A stretch of DNA of 56,672 nt from an uncultured Lachnospiraceae bacterium (GTDB taxonomy: Bacteria > Bacillota > Clostridia > Lachnospirales > Lachnospiraceae): assembly GCA_947630485.1 (NCBI GenBank), contig CANRHU010000013.1, forward strand, positions 1 through 56,672, in the 5' to 3' direction. The notes under the pieces are model-generated. The model was not told the DNA's origin and did not search any database. It saw only the letters and a list, made by a program, of their open reading frames with translations. The position numbers and the translations under genes were made by a program. Positions 41,832-49,763 of the stretch are shown piece by piece (the first letter of the stretch is position 1; the number at the start of each line of letters is the position of its first letter).

Positions 41832-43076
41832 ATGGTATATGCAGCGATCATGGGATACGGAACCATTGGTTCCGGCGTATTCGAGGTGCTTACGGTCAAC
41901 CGGGCGCAGGTAGCGGCCGCGGCCGGCCAGGAGATTGAGGTGAAATATGTGCTGGATCTGCGGGATTTCCCGGGGAGTCCGGCTGAGGATAAGATGATCC
42001 ATGACTTTTCGGTGATTGTGAACGATCCCGAGGTGAAGCTTGTGGTGGAGACCATGGGCGGACTGAACCCGGCTTATCCGTTCGTGAAGGCGTGCCTGGA
42101 GGCGGGCAAGCATGTGGCGACTTCCAATAAGGCGCTTGTAGCTGCTTACGGAACGGAGCTTCTGGAAATTGCCCGCGAAAAGCATGTGAATTTCCAGTTT
42201 GAGGGCAGCGCGGGAGGCGGGATACCGATCATCCGGACGCTGTACCGCTGCCTTGGCGGCGAGCAGATTTCGGAGATTACCGGGATACTGAACGGCACCA
42301 CCAACTATATCCTGACGAAGATGGAACGGGAGGGAATGTCCTTTGAGCAGGCCCTTCGGCAGGCCCAGGAGCTGGGATACGCGGAGAAGGATCCGACAGC
42401 GGACGTGGAGGGCCACGATACCTGCCGCAAGATCGCGATCCTGACGGCAATGGCTTCCGGCAAAGAGGTGGATTACGAGGATATTTACACGGAGGGTATC
42501 ACGAAGATCCATGCTGCGGATCTGAAATACGCTGCCGCGATGGAGAAGGCCATCCGCCTGCTGGGTTCCGCCCAGATGGCCGGCGACGCGGTCTCTGCCT
42601 GGGTAGCTCCGGTGATGGTGGGGCGGGAGAACCCGCTTTACAGTGTGAACGATGTTTTTAACGGTATCCTGGTCCGCAGCAATATGCTTGGCGTCAGTAT
42701 GTATTACGGAAGCGGTGCCGGGAAGCTGCAGACAGCCAGCGCTGTGGTGGCGGATCTGATCGAGGAGACGGTTCATCTGAATGAGAATGTTCCCCTGGGC
42801 TGGGACAGCGAGAAGCTTTCCATCATGCCGGTATCCGATGTGCGCTGGGCGTATTTCCTGCGGATCAGCGGTGCTCATGACACGGTAAAAGATCTTCTGG
42901 CGGAGCACCTGGGCGAGTGCCGTGTGGTGACGCTGCCGGAGCTTCGCGGGGAGGAGTTCGGCCTGGTAACCGGCGTCAGGAGCGAGGGGCTGATGGACGC
43001 GGCGCTTGAGGCGTTGGTTCCGGCGCTTGAGGCAGTGGGAAGCGGGCTGAGGCAGAAGCTTCGCATGGAAGCATAG
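41832..43076 (+). CDS. hom: Homoserine dehydrogenase
   Basis: The enzyme reduces aspartate semialdehyde to homoserine, the branch to threonine and methionine. In 414 residues one sees the nucleotide site (AAIMGYGTIGSGVFEVL), VVETMGGLNPAYPFVKACLE, TSNKALVAAYG, FEGSAGGGIPIIRTL, the signature GILNGTTNYILTKMEREGMS and GYAEKDPTADVEGHDTCRKI with the catalytic Asp/Lys region. The C-terminal 75 residues form an ACT-like regulatory domain (VRWAYFLRISGAHDTVKDLL), which suggests feedback by threonine. GGGAG precedes ATG 41832. It follows the ACT-domain protein PheB in one operon. Confidence 0.96.
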   Translation: MVYAAIMGYGTIGSGVFEVLTVNRAQVAAAAGQEIEVKYVLDLRDFPGSPAEDKMIHDFSVIVNDPEVKLVVETMGGLNPAYPFVKACLEAGKHVATSNKALVAAYGTELLEIAREKHVNFQFEGSAGGGIPIIRTLYRCLGGEQISEITGILNGTTNYILTKMEREGMSFEQALRQAQELGYAEKDPTADVEGHDTCRKIAILTAMASGKEVDYEDIYTEGITKIHAADLKYAAAMEKAIRLLGSAQMAGDAVSAWVAPVMVGRENPLYSVNDVFNGILVRSNMLGVSMYYGSGAGKLQTASAVVADLIEETVHLNENVPLGWDSEKLSIMPVSDVRWAYFLRISGAHDTVKDLLAEHLGECRVVTLPELRGEEFGLVTGVRSEGLMDAALEALVPALEAVGSGLRQKLRMEA

Positions 43077-43189
43077 ACTGTACAGAATCCGGCCGCACGC
43101 AGGTGCAGGCTGACGGCTTCTGTCCGTGCAGAGACCGCGGAGTATTAAGCGTTTTGCACGGCGGATCGGATACGGGAGGACCGCAAGAA

Positions 43190-43549
43190 ATGGTTGAGAC
43201 TCTGAAATTATTATGGCAGATGCTGAAAGGGCAGGGTATTCCCTGCCCTTTCAAATTCCTGACGGGGCTTTATTGTCCCGGGTGCGGCGGAACCCGCGCG
43301 GTCTGGCTTCTGCTGACCGGACACATTTTCCGGAGCATCCAGTACCACCCGCTGGTATTCTACACAGCGTTTATGGCGGCGGTGGAACTGATCGGGTACG
43401 GGCTCGCGAAAAAACTGAGACGGCCCGGACTCTACCTGGGGCGCTATGGCCTTGTGGTGTCTGTCGGGGTCGCCATCGTACTGGTCAACTGGATTTTTAA
43501 AAACTATATGTTGGTGGCGCGGGGCGTGGATCTGCTGCCGCCGCTGTGA
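43190..43549 (+). CDS. DUF2752 membrane protein
   Basis: ATG 43190 has GGAGG 10 bases upstream; the frame further left is not protein-like. The 119-residue product has an early CPF and the family signature GLYCPGCGGTRAVWLLLTGH, then two or three hydrophobic helices (VFYTAFMAAVELIGYGLA and YGLVVSVGVAIVLVNWIFKN). DUF2752 proteins are small membrane proteins with a conserved C-P-G-C-G-x-T-R loop that may bind metal or form a disulfide; their role is unknown. It follows hom by 113 bases and faces the convergent zinc-ribbon membrane protein gene 19 bases away. Confidence 0.82.
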   Translation: MVETLKLLWQMLKGQGIPCPFKFLTGLYCPGCGGTRAVWLLLTGHIFRSIQYHPLVFYTAFMAAVELIGYGLAKKLRRPGLYLGRYGLVVSVGVAIVLVNWIFKNYMLVARGVDLLPPL

Positions 43550-43568
43550 AATGCCGTGAGGCCTGCTG

Positions 43569-44264
43569 TTATCTGTCGTAGATCGAATCAATATCTCCGC
43601 CGTAAATCGATTCATAGAGCGACTCGTATTCCTCAAATATATCCTCAAATTCGGGACTGTTTAAGAAATCCTGATACTGCGGACTGCGGACTATGCCGAT
43701 CATGATCGTCATCAGGATGCTTAACAGGATGGCGAAGATCGACATGATCAGTCCCGCGATCGCATAACCCTGGAGAGGTTTGCCGCGCTTGGAAAGGATC
43801 ATCAGCACGATGGAGGTTACCGCCAGCGGGAACTGGATCAGAGGGCTGCAGCAGCAGGTGATCAGGGCCAGGAGGCCGGTGATCATGGATGCTAATGCCA
43901 GGGGATTGTTCTCCTTCGCGGGGACCTGCTGGTATGGGGGCTGCTGATAGGAACCCTGCTGATATGGATTCTGCTGGTAGGAAGGTTGCTGCCAGTTATT
44001 CTGCGGTTGGCTGTTCGGGAACTGCCTGTTATTTTGAGGAGCAGGTTTGCCGCAGTAGGAACAGAAATTGCCGGTATTGACGGTGCCGCACGAACAGATC
44101 CAGCTGCCTGACGAAGGTGTGATGCGGGGCTGCTGCCAACTGTTCTGCGGCTGACCGCCGTTCTGCGGCGGGGCTCCTGCCGTTTCGTCATCCGGTTTAT
44201 GCCAGCCGTCTCCGGTGGGAACAGGTATTTCTTCATATTCATTGTGTTCTTTATATTCATCCAT
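43569..44264 (-). CDS. Zinc-ribbon membrane protein with a Gln/Pro-rich linker (DUF4190-like)
   Basis: ATG 44264 (MDEYKEHNEYEEIPVPTGDG) follows GGAGG on the minus strand. Of 231 residues, the first 50 are acidic and Asn/Gln-rich. A zinc ribbon spans about residues 54-76 (WICSCGTVNTGNFCSYCGKP). A low-complexity linker of Tyr-Gln-Gln-Pro repeats follows (YQQGSYQQPPYQQ). Two membrane helices (LALASMITGLLALITCC and YAIAGLIMSIFAILLSILMT) resemble DUF4190, and the acidic tail (FEDIFEEYESLYESIYGGDI) ends the protein. This plan is common in Clostridia and of unknown role, perhaps a membrane-bound sensor or scaffold. It is divergent from tex. Confidence 0.78.
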   Translation of the reverse strand: MDEYKEHNEYEEIPVPTGDGWHKPDDETAGAPPQNGGQPQNSWQQPRITPSSGSWICSCGTVNTGNFCSYCGKPAPQNNRQFPNSQPQNNWQQPSYQQNPYQQGSYQQPPYQQVPAKENNPLALASMITGLLALITCCCSPLIQFPLAVTSIVLMILSKRGKPLQGYAIAGLIMSIFAILLSILMTIMIGIVRSPQYQDFLNSPEFEDIFEEYESLYESIYGGDIDSIYDR

Positions 44265-44464
44265 TTTGTTGTCCTCCGTTACATTTGAAGTTTCGGTCGA
44301 AAAACGAACCATTGCTTCTTCAAATCTGTATTTCATCCTATCACAAAATGCACGCCTTGTCCAGATATGCGGGGGATATTATCCGGTTATTGCGGGGATG
44401 GCTATTGCGGGGACGGCTTTCCGGCTCTTTGGCTTCATGGATGGGACAAAATCAAATTACTGGC

Positions 44465-44493
44465 TAGACGCAAAGACATTTTCGGGCTATAAT
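44465..44493 (+). promoter_or_regulatory. Promoter of tex
   Basis: TAGACG (44465-44470) and a perfect TATAAT (44488-44493) are 17 bases apart, and the tex start follows 37 bases later. Confidence 0.65.
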
Positions 44494-44529
44494 GATGATG
44501 ATCGTCAATATCTGGAAAGGACTTTACGT

Positions 44530-46671
44530 ATGGATATCATCAAAGCTCTGCAGGAAGAATTAAAGATTACCCGCGGCCAGGTGGAGGCCGCCGTAAAGCT
44601 TATAGATGAAGGCAACACGATTCCGTTCATCGCCCGATACCGCAAGGAAGCCACCGGCTCCTTAAACGACGAGGCGCTGCGCACCCTGGATGAGCGCCTG
44701 CGCTATCTGCGGAATCTGGAGGAGAAGAAGGAGCAGGTGCTGGCTTCCATCCGGGAGCAGGACAAGCTGACTCCGGAACTGGAGAAGCAGATCGCCGACG
44801 CGGAGACGTTAGTAGCGGTGGAGGATCTTTACCGCCCTTACCGGCCGAAACGCCGCACCAGGGCTACCATTGCCCAGGAGAAGGGTTTGGCGCCGCTGGC
44901 GGATCTGATCGCGCTGCAGATGACGCGGGAGCCGCTGGAAGTATCGGCAGTCGCCTACATTTCCGGGGAAAAAGGCGTTGCGAGCGCCGAGGAGGCCATC
45001 GCCGGGGCGAAGGATATCCTGGCGGAGCGGATCTCCGACGAGGCCGATTACCGTACCTATATCCGCAATGTAACCATGAACCAGGGCCTTCTGCACTCTG
45101 AGGCGAAGGACGAGACGGCGGAATCCGTCTATGAGATGTACTATCATTATGAGGAGACCATCAAGAAGGCTGCCGGTCACCGGATTCTGGCGCTGAACCG
45201 GGGCGAGGACGAGAAGGTTCTGACTGTGAAGGTTCTGGCGCCGGAGGAGCAGATCCTGAGCTATCTGGAGAAGCATGTGATTATCCGGGACAATCCATAC
45301 ACGACGCCGGTGCTTCGCGAGGTTATCGAGGACAGCTACAGCCGTCTGATTGCGCCGTCCATCGAGCGGGAAGTGCGCAGTGCCCTCACGGAGATGGCTG
45401 AGGATGGCGCCATCAAGGTTTTCGGCAAGAACCTGGAACAGCTTCTGATGCAGCCGCCTATCGTGGGCCGCGTGGTTCTGGGTTGGGATCCGGCTTTCCG
45501 CACCGGCTGCAAGCTGGCCGTGGTGGACGCTACCGGCAAGGTTCTGGATACGGTGGTCATCTATCCTACCGCACCGCAGAACAAGGTGACGGAGGCGAAG
45601 ATGATTTTGAAGCGCCTGATCAGAAAATATAATATTTCCCTGATCTCCGTGGGCAACGGCACGGCTTCCCGCGAGTCGGAGCAGGTGATCGTGGAGCTGC
45701 TGCGGGAGATTCCGGAGAAGGTTCAGTATGTGATTGTCAATGAGGCCGGCGCGTCGGTCTATTCCGCCAGCAAGCTGGCGACGGAGGAATTCCCGAATTT
45801 TGATGTGGGGCAGCGGAGCGCCGCGTCCATTGCCCGCAGGCTGCAGGATCCGCTGGCGGAGCTGGTAAAGATCGACCCGCGTTCCATCGGCGTAGGCCAG
45901 TATCAGCACGATATGAATCAGAAGAAACTGAGCGAAGCCCTGCAGGGCGTGGTTGAGGACTGCGTGAATAAGGTGGGTGTGGATCTGAATACCGCCTCCG
46001 CCCCGCTTCTGGAGTATGTCTCCGGCATCAGCAAGGCGCTGGCGAAAAATATCGTGGCTTACCGGGAGGAGAACGGTGCGTTTACCAGCCGCGCCCAGCT
46101 TCTGAAGGTGGCCAAACTGGGGCCGAAGGCCTATGAGCAGTGCGCCGGATTTATGCGCATCATGGGCGGGAAGAATCCGCTGGACGGCACCTCCGTCCAT
46201 CCGGAGAGCTACGACGCGGCAAAGACGTTGCTGGCAAAGCTGGGCTACAAACCGGCAGAGCTCGCCGCGGGAGGGCTGACAGGGATCAGCCGGAAGGTGA
46301 CGGATTACAGGAAACTGGCGGAAGAACTGGGGATCGGTGAGATTACGCTGCGGGATATTGTGAAGGAGCTGGAGAAACCGGCCCGCGATCCCCGCGATGA
46401 GATGCCCAAGCCGATTCTTCGGACCGACGTGCTGGAGATGAAGGATCTGACGCCGGGCATGGTGCTCAAGGGAACCGTGAGGAATGTAATCGATTTCGGG
46501 GCATTTGTGGATATCGGCGTCCATCAGGACGGGCTGGTGCACATTTCCCAGATGTCTGACAAATACATTAAGCATCCCATGGAAGTGGTCAGCGTGGGGG
46601 ATATCGTGGAAGTAAAGGTGTTAAGCGTCGATCTGGCGAAGAAGAGGATCGCTCTGACGATGAAGCTGTAA
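44530..46671 (+). CDS. tex: Tex family RNA-binding transcription accessory protein
   Basis: ATG 44530 (MDIIKALQEELKITRGQVEA) has GAAAGGA 8 bases upstream and a good promoter just before; the frame to the left is not family-like. The 713-residue protein has the Tex plan: N-terminal helical domain (NTIPFIARYRKEATGSLNDE), YqgF/RuvC-like domain (LGWDPAFRTGCKLAVVDATG, ISVGNGTASRESEQ), helix-hairpin-helix domain (VDLNTASAPLLEYVSGISKA) and a C-terminal S1 RNA-binding domain from about residue 640 (GMVLKGTVRNVIDFGAFVDI, HQDGLVHISQMSDKYI). Tex binds RNA and is thought to assist transcription and translation. A YcxB-like gene follows after 53 bases. Confidence 0.96.
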   Translation: MDIIKALQEELKITRGQVEAAVKLIDEGNTIPFIARYRKEATGSLNDEALRTLDERLRYLRNLEEKKEQVLASIREQDKLTPELEKQIADAETLVAVEDLYRPYRPKRRTRATIAQEKGLAPLADLIALQMTREPLEVSAVAYISGEKGVASAEEAIAGAKDILAERISDEADYRTYIRNVTMNQGLLHSEAKDETAESVYEMYYHYEETIKKAAGHRILALNRGEDEKVLTVKVLAPEEQILSYLEKHVIIRDNPYTTPVLREVIEDSYSRLIAPSIEREVRSALTEMAEDGAIKVFGKNLEQLLMQPPIVGRVVLGWDPAFRTGCKLAVVDATGKVLDTVVIYPTAPQNKVTEAKMILKRLIRKYNISLISVGNGTASRESEQVIVELLREIPEKVQYVIVNEAGASVYSASKLATEEFPNFDVGQRSAASIARRLQDPLAELVKIDPRSIGVGQYQHDMNQKKLSEALQGVVEDCVNKVGVDLNTASAPLLEYVSGISKALAKNIVAYREENGAFTSRAQLLKVAKLGPKAYEQCAGFMRIMGGKNPLDGTSVHPESYDAAKTLLAKLGYKPAELAAGGLTGISRKVTDYRKLAEELGIGEITLRDIVKELEKPARDPRDEMPKPILRTDVLEMKDLTPGMVLKGTVRNVIDFGAFVDIGVHQDGLVHISQMSDKYIKHPMEVVSVGDIVEVKVLSVDLAKKRIALTMKL

Positions 46672-46724
46672 ATGAAGCGGGAGAATAGCGGCTGAAATGT
46701 GTGAGAAGAAAGAAGGAGATTTCA

Positions 46725-47231
46725 TTGGATCAGAAGAAGGAGATCCGTTTCCGCGTCCGTATGACGGCGAACGATCTGTGGCGTTTTTCCATGTACCATG
46801 CCAATAAGGGCTATCTGGGCGTTTTCAATGTGCTGTTTACGCTGGCGGCGCTGTTTCTGCTGTTTTTTCAGGGAGGGCAAATGCTGCTGCCCCAGCGCCT
46901 TCTTTTGGTGGTGTGCGCGCTTATGTTCACTGTGTGGCAGCCCATGCTTCTGCTGGTGAAGGCCCGCAGGCAGGCCGCGGGGCGCGGGATGAAGGAGCCG
47001 ATCGACATGATCTTCACAGCAGACGGTATCCGCGCGGAACAGGGCGGCGAGAGCGTGGAGCTTGTCTGGGATGACGTGCGGAAGGTGAAGAGGATACCAG
47101 GTGAACTGATCATTTATACGGACCGCATTCACGCCTATTTGCTGCCTGACACCGCGGTAGGCGGTCAGAGGGAGGAGTTAAATAAGCTGCTCCATGAGAA
47201 ACTGCCGAAGGAGAAGTGCGGGAAAATCTGA
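46725..47231 (+). CDS. YcxB-like membrane protein
   Basis: TTG 46725 is preferred because AAGGAG lies 6 bases before it (46713-46718); GTG 46701 lacks such a site. The 168-residue product has a short N-terminal beta segment (KKEIRFRVRMTANDLWRFSM), two membrane helices (about residues 32-55 and 58-78), and a C-terminal domain (IDMIFTADGIRAEQGGESVE LVWDDVRKVKRIPGELII) that matches YcxB-like proteins (PF14317). The family has a PH-domain-like soluble part on the cytoplasmic face and no known function. It follows tex and precedes the t6A genes, separated from tsaE by 137 bases in which I see nothing notable. Confidence 0.75.
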   Translation: MDQKKEIRFRVRMTANDLWRFSMYHANKGYLGVFNVLFTLAALFLLFFQGGQMLLPQRLLLVVCALMFTVWQPMLLLVKARRQAAGRGMKEPIDMIFTADGIRAEQGGESVELVWDDVRKVKRIPGELIIYTDRIHAYLLPDTAVGGQREELNKLLHEKLPKEKCGKI

Positions 47232-47368
47232 GAGGAGCCTGCGCGGCGCCGCAGTCCGGCAGCGGATGCCTGCCCAGAGCGCTGCGCCGTCTGCGGATGA
47301 TTGCAGGCAATGCTCAAAGTGGTCTTGGAATGATTGTGAAGACGCGGGAACAGAGAACGGAGTCAGAC

Positions 47369-47791
47369 ATGAAGATATATGAGACGGCCTCGCCCCAGGA
47401 GACCTGGCAGCTGGGCTATGATATGGGAAAATGTGCCGCAGCGGGGCAGGTTTACTGCCTGGACGGAGATCTGGGAACGGGCAAGACCGTGTTCGCCCAG
47501 GGTTTCGCGGCGGGGCTAGGCGTTGCAGGGCCGGTGAACAGCCCTACCTTTACGATTCTGCAGGTGTACGAGGAGGGGAGGATGCCGCTTTATCATTTTG
47601 ATGTGTACCGGATCGGGGACGTGGAGGAAATGGATGAGATCGGCTATGAAGACTGTTTCTACGGCGAGGGCGTGTGCCTGGTCGAATGGTCGGAACTGGT
47701 GCGGGAGATTCTGCCGGAGGGAGCGGTTCATGTGCGGATCGAGAAGGATGTGGAGAAAGGGTTTGATTATCGCAGGATCACGGTGCTGTGA
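47369..47791 (+). CDS. tsaE: tRNA t6A biosynthesis ATPase TsaE
   Basis: TsaE is the ATPase that resets the TsaB-TsaD complex after N6-threonylcarbamoylation of adenosine 37 in tRNAs reading ANN codons. ATG 47369 (MKIYETASPQETWQLGYDMG) has GGAG 6 bases upstream. The 140 residues contain the P-loop GDLGTGKTVFAQGFAAGLGV, the switch-like VNSPTFTILQVYEEGRMPLY, HFDVYRIGD, and a Walker B-like VCLVEWSE. All catalytic elements are present. It heads the cluster tsaE-tsaB-rimI, with tsaD 3 kb further on, an arrangement common in Gram-positive bacteria. Confidence 0.95.
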   Translation: MKIYETASPQETWQLGYDMGKCAAAGQVYCLDGDLGTGKTVFAQGFAAGLGVAGPVNSPTFTILQVYEEGRMPLYHFDVYRIGDVEEMDEIGYEDCFYGEGVCLVEWSELVREILPEGAVHVRIEKDVEKGFDYRRITVL

Positions 47792-47861
47792 CTCAGTGCA
47801 GATCAGGCCGCCCGTGCATAAGTTTTTTCAACAATAAATGGCAGAATGGAGCTTTGAAAGC

Positions 47862-48605
47862 ATGAAGATTCTCGGTATTGAAAGTTCATCCCTGGTTGCG
47901 TCTGTGGCGGTCGTGACGGACGATGTGGTGACGGCGGAATTCACGGCGAATTTCAAGAAAACCCATTCGCAGACGCTGCTGCCGATGCTGGATCAGATGG
48001 GGAAGCTGATTGAATTGGATATGAAGACGCTGGACGCTATCGCGGTGGCCGCGGGGCCGGGGTCCTTTACAGGTCTGCGTATCGGCGCGGCCACGGCCAA
48101 AGGGCTGGGGTTGGCGCTTGGCAAACCGCTGGCTGCCGTGCCTACGCTGGAGGCGCTGGCCTGTAATCTTTGGGGCTGCGCCGGCGTGGTTTGTCCGATA
48201 CTGGACGCCCGCAGAGATCAGGTGTATACCGGTGTATACCGGGTGGGACAAAGCGGCGCGGCGGAGAAGGAAAAAGCGGATGTGATGCTGCCCGAGATCA
48301 TCCTGGATCAGTGCGCGCTGGATATCGCCGGGCTTATGCGGAAGCTGGAGGAGATCGGCGAACCGGTCACATTCTTAGGCGACGGCGTTTCGGTATTTCG
48401 TGAGCGGCTTTCGGCGGAGCTGAAAGTGCCGTATACGTTTGCGCCGGCTCAGAATAACCGGCAGCGCGCCGCGTCTGTGGCGGCTCTCGGCACGGAGTAT
48501 GTGAAATGCGGCAGAACTGTGACTGCCGCGGAATTCAAGCCTGATTATCTCCGCAAATCCCAGGCGGAGCGGGAGAGGGAAGAGAAGGAGGAACAGAAAC
48601 GGTGA
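47862..48605 (+). CDS. tsaB: tRNA t6A biosynthesis protein TsaB
   Basis: TsaB is the inactive ASKHA-fold partner on which TsaD and TsaE assemble. ATG 47862 (MKILGIESSSLVASVAVVTD) matches the conserved N-terminus; an ATG at 47838 adds eight residues without a better ribosome-binding site. In 247 residues one sees KKTHSQTLLPMLDQM, DAIAVAAGPGSFTGLRIGAA TAKGL (family signature) and CPILDARRDQVYTGVYRVG. The long C-terminal half ends in a charged helix (RKSQAEREREEKEEQKR). It overlaps rimI by 4 bases (GTGA), so both proteins are made together. Confidence 0.95.
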   Translation: MKILGIESSSLVASVAVVTDDVVTAEFTANFKKTHSQTLLPMLDQMGKLIELDMKTLDAIAVAAGPGSFTGLRIGAATAKGLGLALGKPLAAVPTLEALACNLWGCAGVVCPILDARRDQVYTGVYRVGQSGAAEKEKADVMLPEIILDQCALDIAGLMRKLEEIGEPVTFLGDGVSVFRERLSAELKVPYTFAPAQNNRQRAASVAALGTEYVKCGRTVTAAEFKPDYLRKSQAEREREEKEEQKR

Positions 48606-49105
48606 ACGATCTTTCGGATATCCGTGTCCGTCCTATGACTTCCGCCGATCTTTCGGACGTCTGGCGGCTTGAGCAGGAATGTTTTTCTGATGCCTGGTCC
48701 GTGAAGCTTCTGGCGGATGCCCTGACGAATGAATACGATTATTTCTGGGTTGCGGAATGCGCTGCGGCTTCCCGTTTCTGCGGTTATGCCAATCTTCGCG
48801 TCCTCGCCGGGGAAGGGGAGATCGAGCGGATTGCGGTGGATCCGGCCCTGCGCCGGCGAGGCATCGGCCGTAAACTGATGGAAGCGATGACAGCATTTGC
48901 CGGCAAGGAGGGGGTGGAAGATGTGACCCTGGAGGTGCGGGCCGGCAATATCGCGGCCCTAAAGCTCTATGAATCCTTTGGTTTTGCTGTGGAAGGCAGG
49001 CGGAAGGGGTATTATCGGAATCCGGAGGAGGACGCGCTGATCCTTTGGCGTCGGGGCATATTTTCCTGCGGAAAAGCTGACGCGAATCCTTTAATTACCA
49101 CTTAA
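48602..49105 (+). CDS. rimI: Ribosomal protein S18 alanine N-acetyltransferase RimI
   Basis: RimI acetylates the N-terminal alanine of ribosomal protein S18, using acetyl-CoA. GTG 48602 overlaps the tsaB stop; GAGGAACAG of tsaB serves as ribosome-binding site. The 167-residue GNAT protein has IRVRPMTSADLSDVWRLEQE CFSDAW, the acetyl-CoA loop ERIAVDPALRRRGIGRKLME (Q/R-x-x-G-x-G/A form), LEVRAGNIAALKLYESFGFA (catalytic Glu-Tyr region) and GRRKGYYRNPEEDALILWR. The C-terminal 15 residues are non-conserved. A hairpin with a T-run follows (49133-49164), which probably ends the tsaE-tsaB-rimI transcript. Confidence 0.93.
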   Translation: MNDLSDIRVRPMTSADLSDVWRLEQECFSDAWSVKLLADALTNEYDYFWVAECAAASRFCGYANLRVLAGEGEIERIAVDPALRRRGIGRKLMEAMTAFAGKEGVEDVTLEVRAGNIAALKLYESFGFAVEGRRKGYYRNPEEDALILWRRGIFSCGKADANPLITT

Positions 49106-49130
49106 AATTCGACAGAAAACGATTTATAAT
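49102..49130 (+). promoter_or_regulatory. Promoter before the 80-residue zinc-ribbon gene
   Basis: TTAAAA (49102-49107) and a perfect TATAAT (49125-49130) are 17 bases apart, overlapping the end of rimI. Transcription would start near 49137, at the base of the hairpin that follows. Confidence 0.5.
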
Positions 49131-49132
49131 GT

Positions 49133-49164
49133 AAGGGTATCTGTGAGAGGCAGGTATCCTTTTT
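49133..49164 (+). terminator. Hairpin with T-run, possibly a conditional terminator
   Basis: AAGGGTATCT (49133-49142) pairs with AGGTATCCTT (49152-49161), two of ten pairs being G-U, followed by T residues to 49164. A later GGGATACCCC (near 49210-49219) can pair with either arm instead, so the hairpin may be switchable. Confidence 0.55.
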
Positions 49165-49262
49165 CCTATTTGGGAGGCATAGAGCTGGCAGATAAAACTG
49201 GGGTGGGCCAGAGGGATACCCCTTCGCGGGAGTTCAGGATGAAAAAGAAAGGTGAGCGTAAG

Positions 49263-49505
49263 ATGAGGAAGTACACAAAGAACGGTGAATTGGAGGCTGT
49301 AATCTGCAACCATTGTGCGAAGAAACTGGCAGTGAAGGACGGTATTGTCCGGGAAGGCGTGCTGATGATCGATCACGTCTGGGATTATTTTTCCGAGAAG
49401 GATGGAGAGGTGCATCATCTGGATCTGTGCGAGGAGTGCTACGACCAGCTGATCCAGGGACTGCGCCTGCCGGTAGACGTGGAGGAGAGGACGGAGCTTT
49501 TATAA
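49263..49505 (+). CDS. Small zinc-ribbon protein of unknown function
   Basis: ATG 49263 (MRKYTKNGELEAVICNHCAK) has AAAGGTGAG 5 bases upstream; the frame to the left is not conserved-looking. The 80-residue product carries CNHC near residue 15 and CEEC near residue 58, a split four-cysteine zinc site, with VREGVLMIDHVWDYFSEKDG EVHHLDLCEECYDQLIQGLR between and after. The short, acidic fold has no membrane segment. It sits alone between the rimI and rnz units, with its own promoter and a leader that can form alternative hairpins. I recognise no named family; a role in RNA or metal sensing is only a guess. Confidence 0.65.
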   Translation: MRKYTKNGELEAVICNHCAKKLAVKDGIVREGVLMIDHVWDYFSEKDGEVHHLDLCEECYDQLIQGLRLPVDVEERTELL

Positions 49506-49561
49506 AAGCTATTTTCTGCGCGGATTCCGTTTCGTACAGGCGCTGTATTTTCGGGCAGCAC

Positions 49562-49618
49562 TCTTTCTGTCTGAGGCGGGCGAATCAGTGTCTTTCTGTC
49601 TGAGGCGGGCGAATCAGT
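49562..49618 (+). repeat. Tandem 28-base direct repeat upstream of rnz
   Basis: Two identical 28-base units, 49562-49589 and 49591-49618, start with TCTTTCTGTC and end with CGAATCAGT; one G separates them. The last base of the second unit is the first T of the TTGACA of the rnz promoter. Confidence 0.85.
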
Positions 49619-49646
49619 TGACAAAGTGACTCTTTGCGGGTAAAAT
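49618..49646 (+). promoter_or_regulatory. Promoter of rnz
   Basis: A perfect TTGACA (49618-49623) and TAAAAT (49641-49646) are 17 bases apart. The leader of about 110 bases up to the rnz start is GC-rich and can fold into short hairpins (for example around GCAGGAGGC, 49681-49700). Confidence 0.8.
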
Positions 49647-49763
49647 ATCCGTATTATGCGAATTGCGCGGGGTGCCGCGCTGCAGGAGGCGGCCCCTGCC
49701 CGGCAGGAAGGATGCAGCTTCTCAGTGCCGCACCCTGCGCTTCATGATTGGAGAGTAACACTT

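Noticed and set aside
49562-49618. A miniature CRISPR array.
   Set aside because: There are only two units with one base between them, no spacers and no cas genes; it is a plain tandem duplication.
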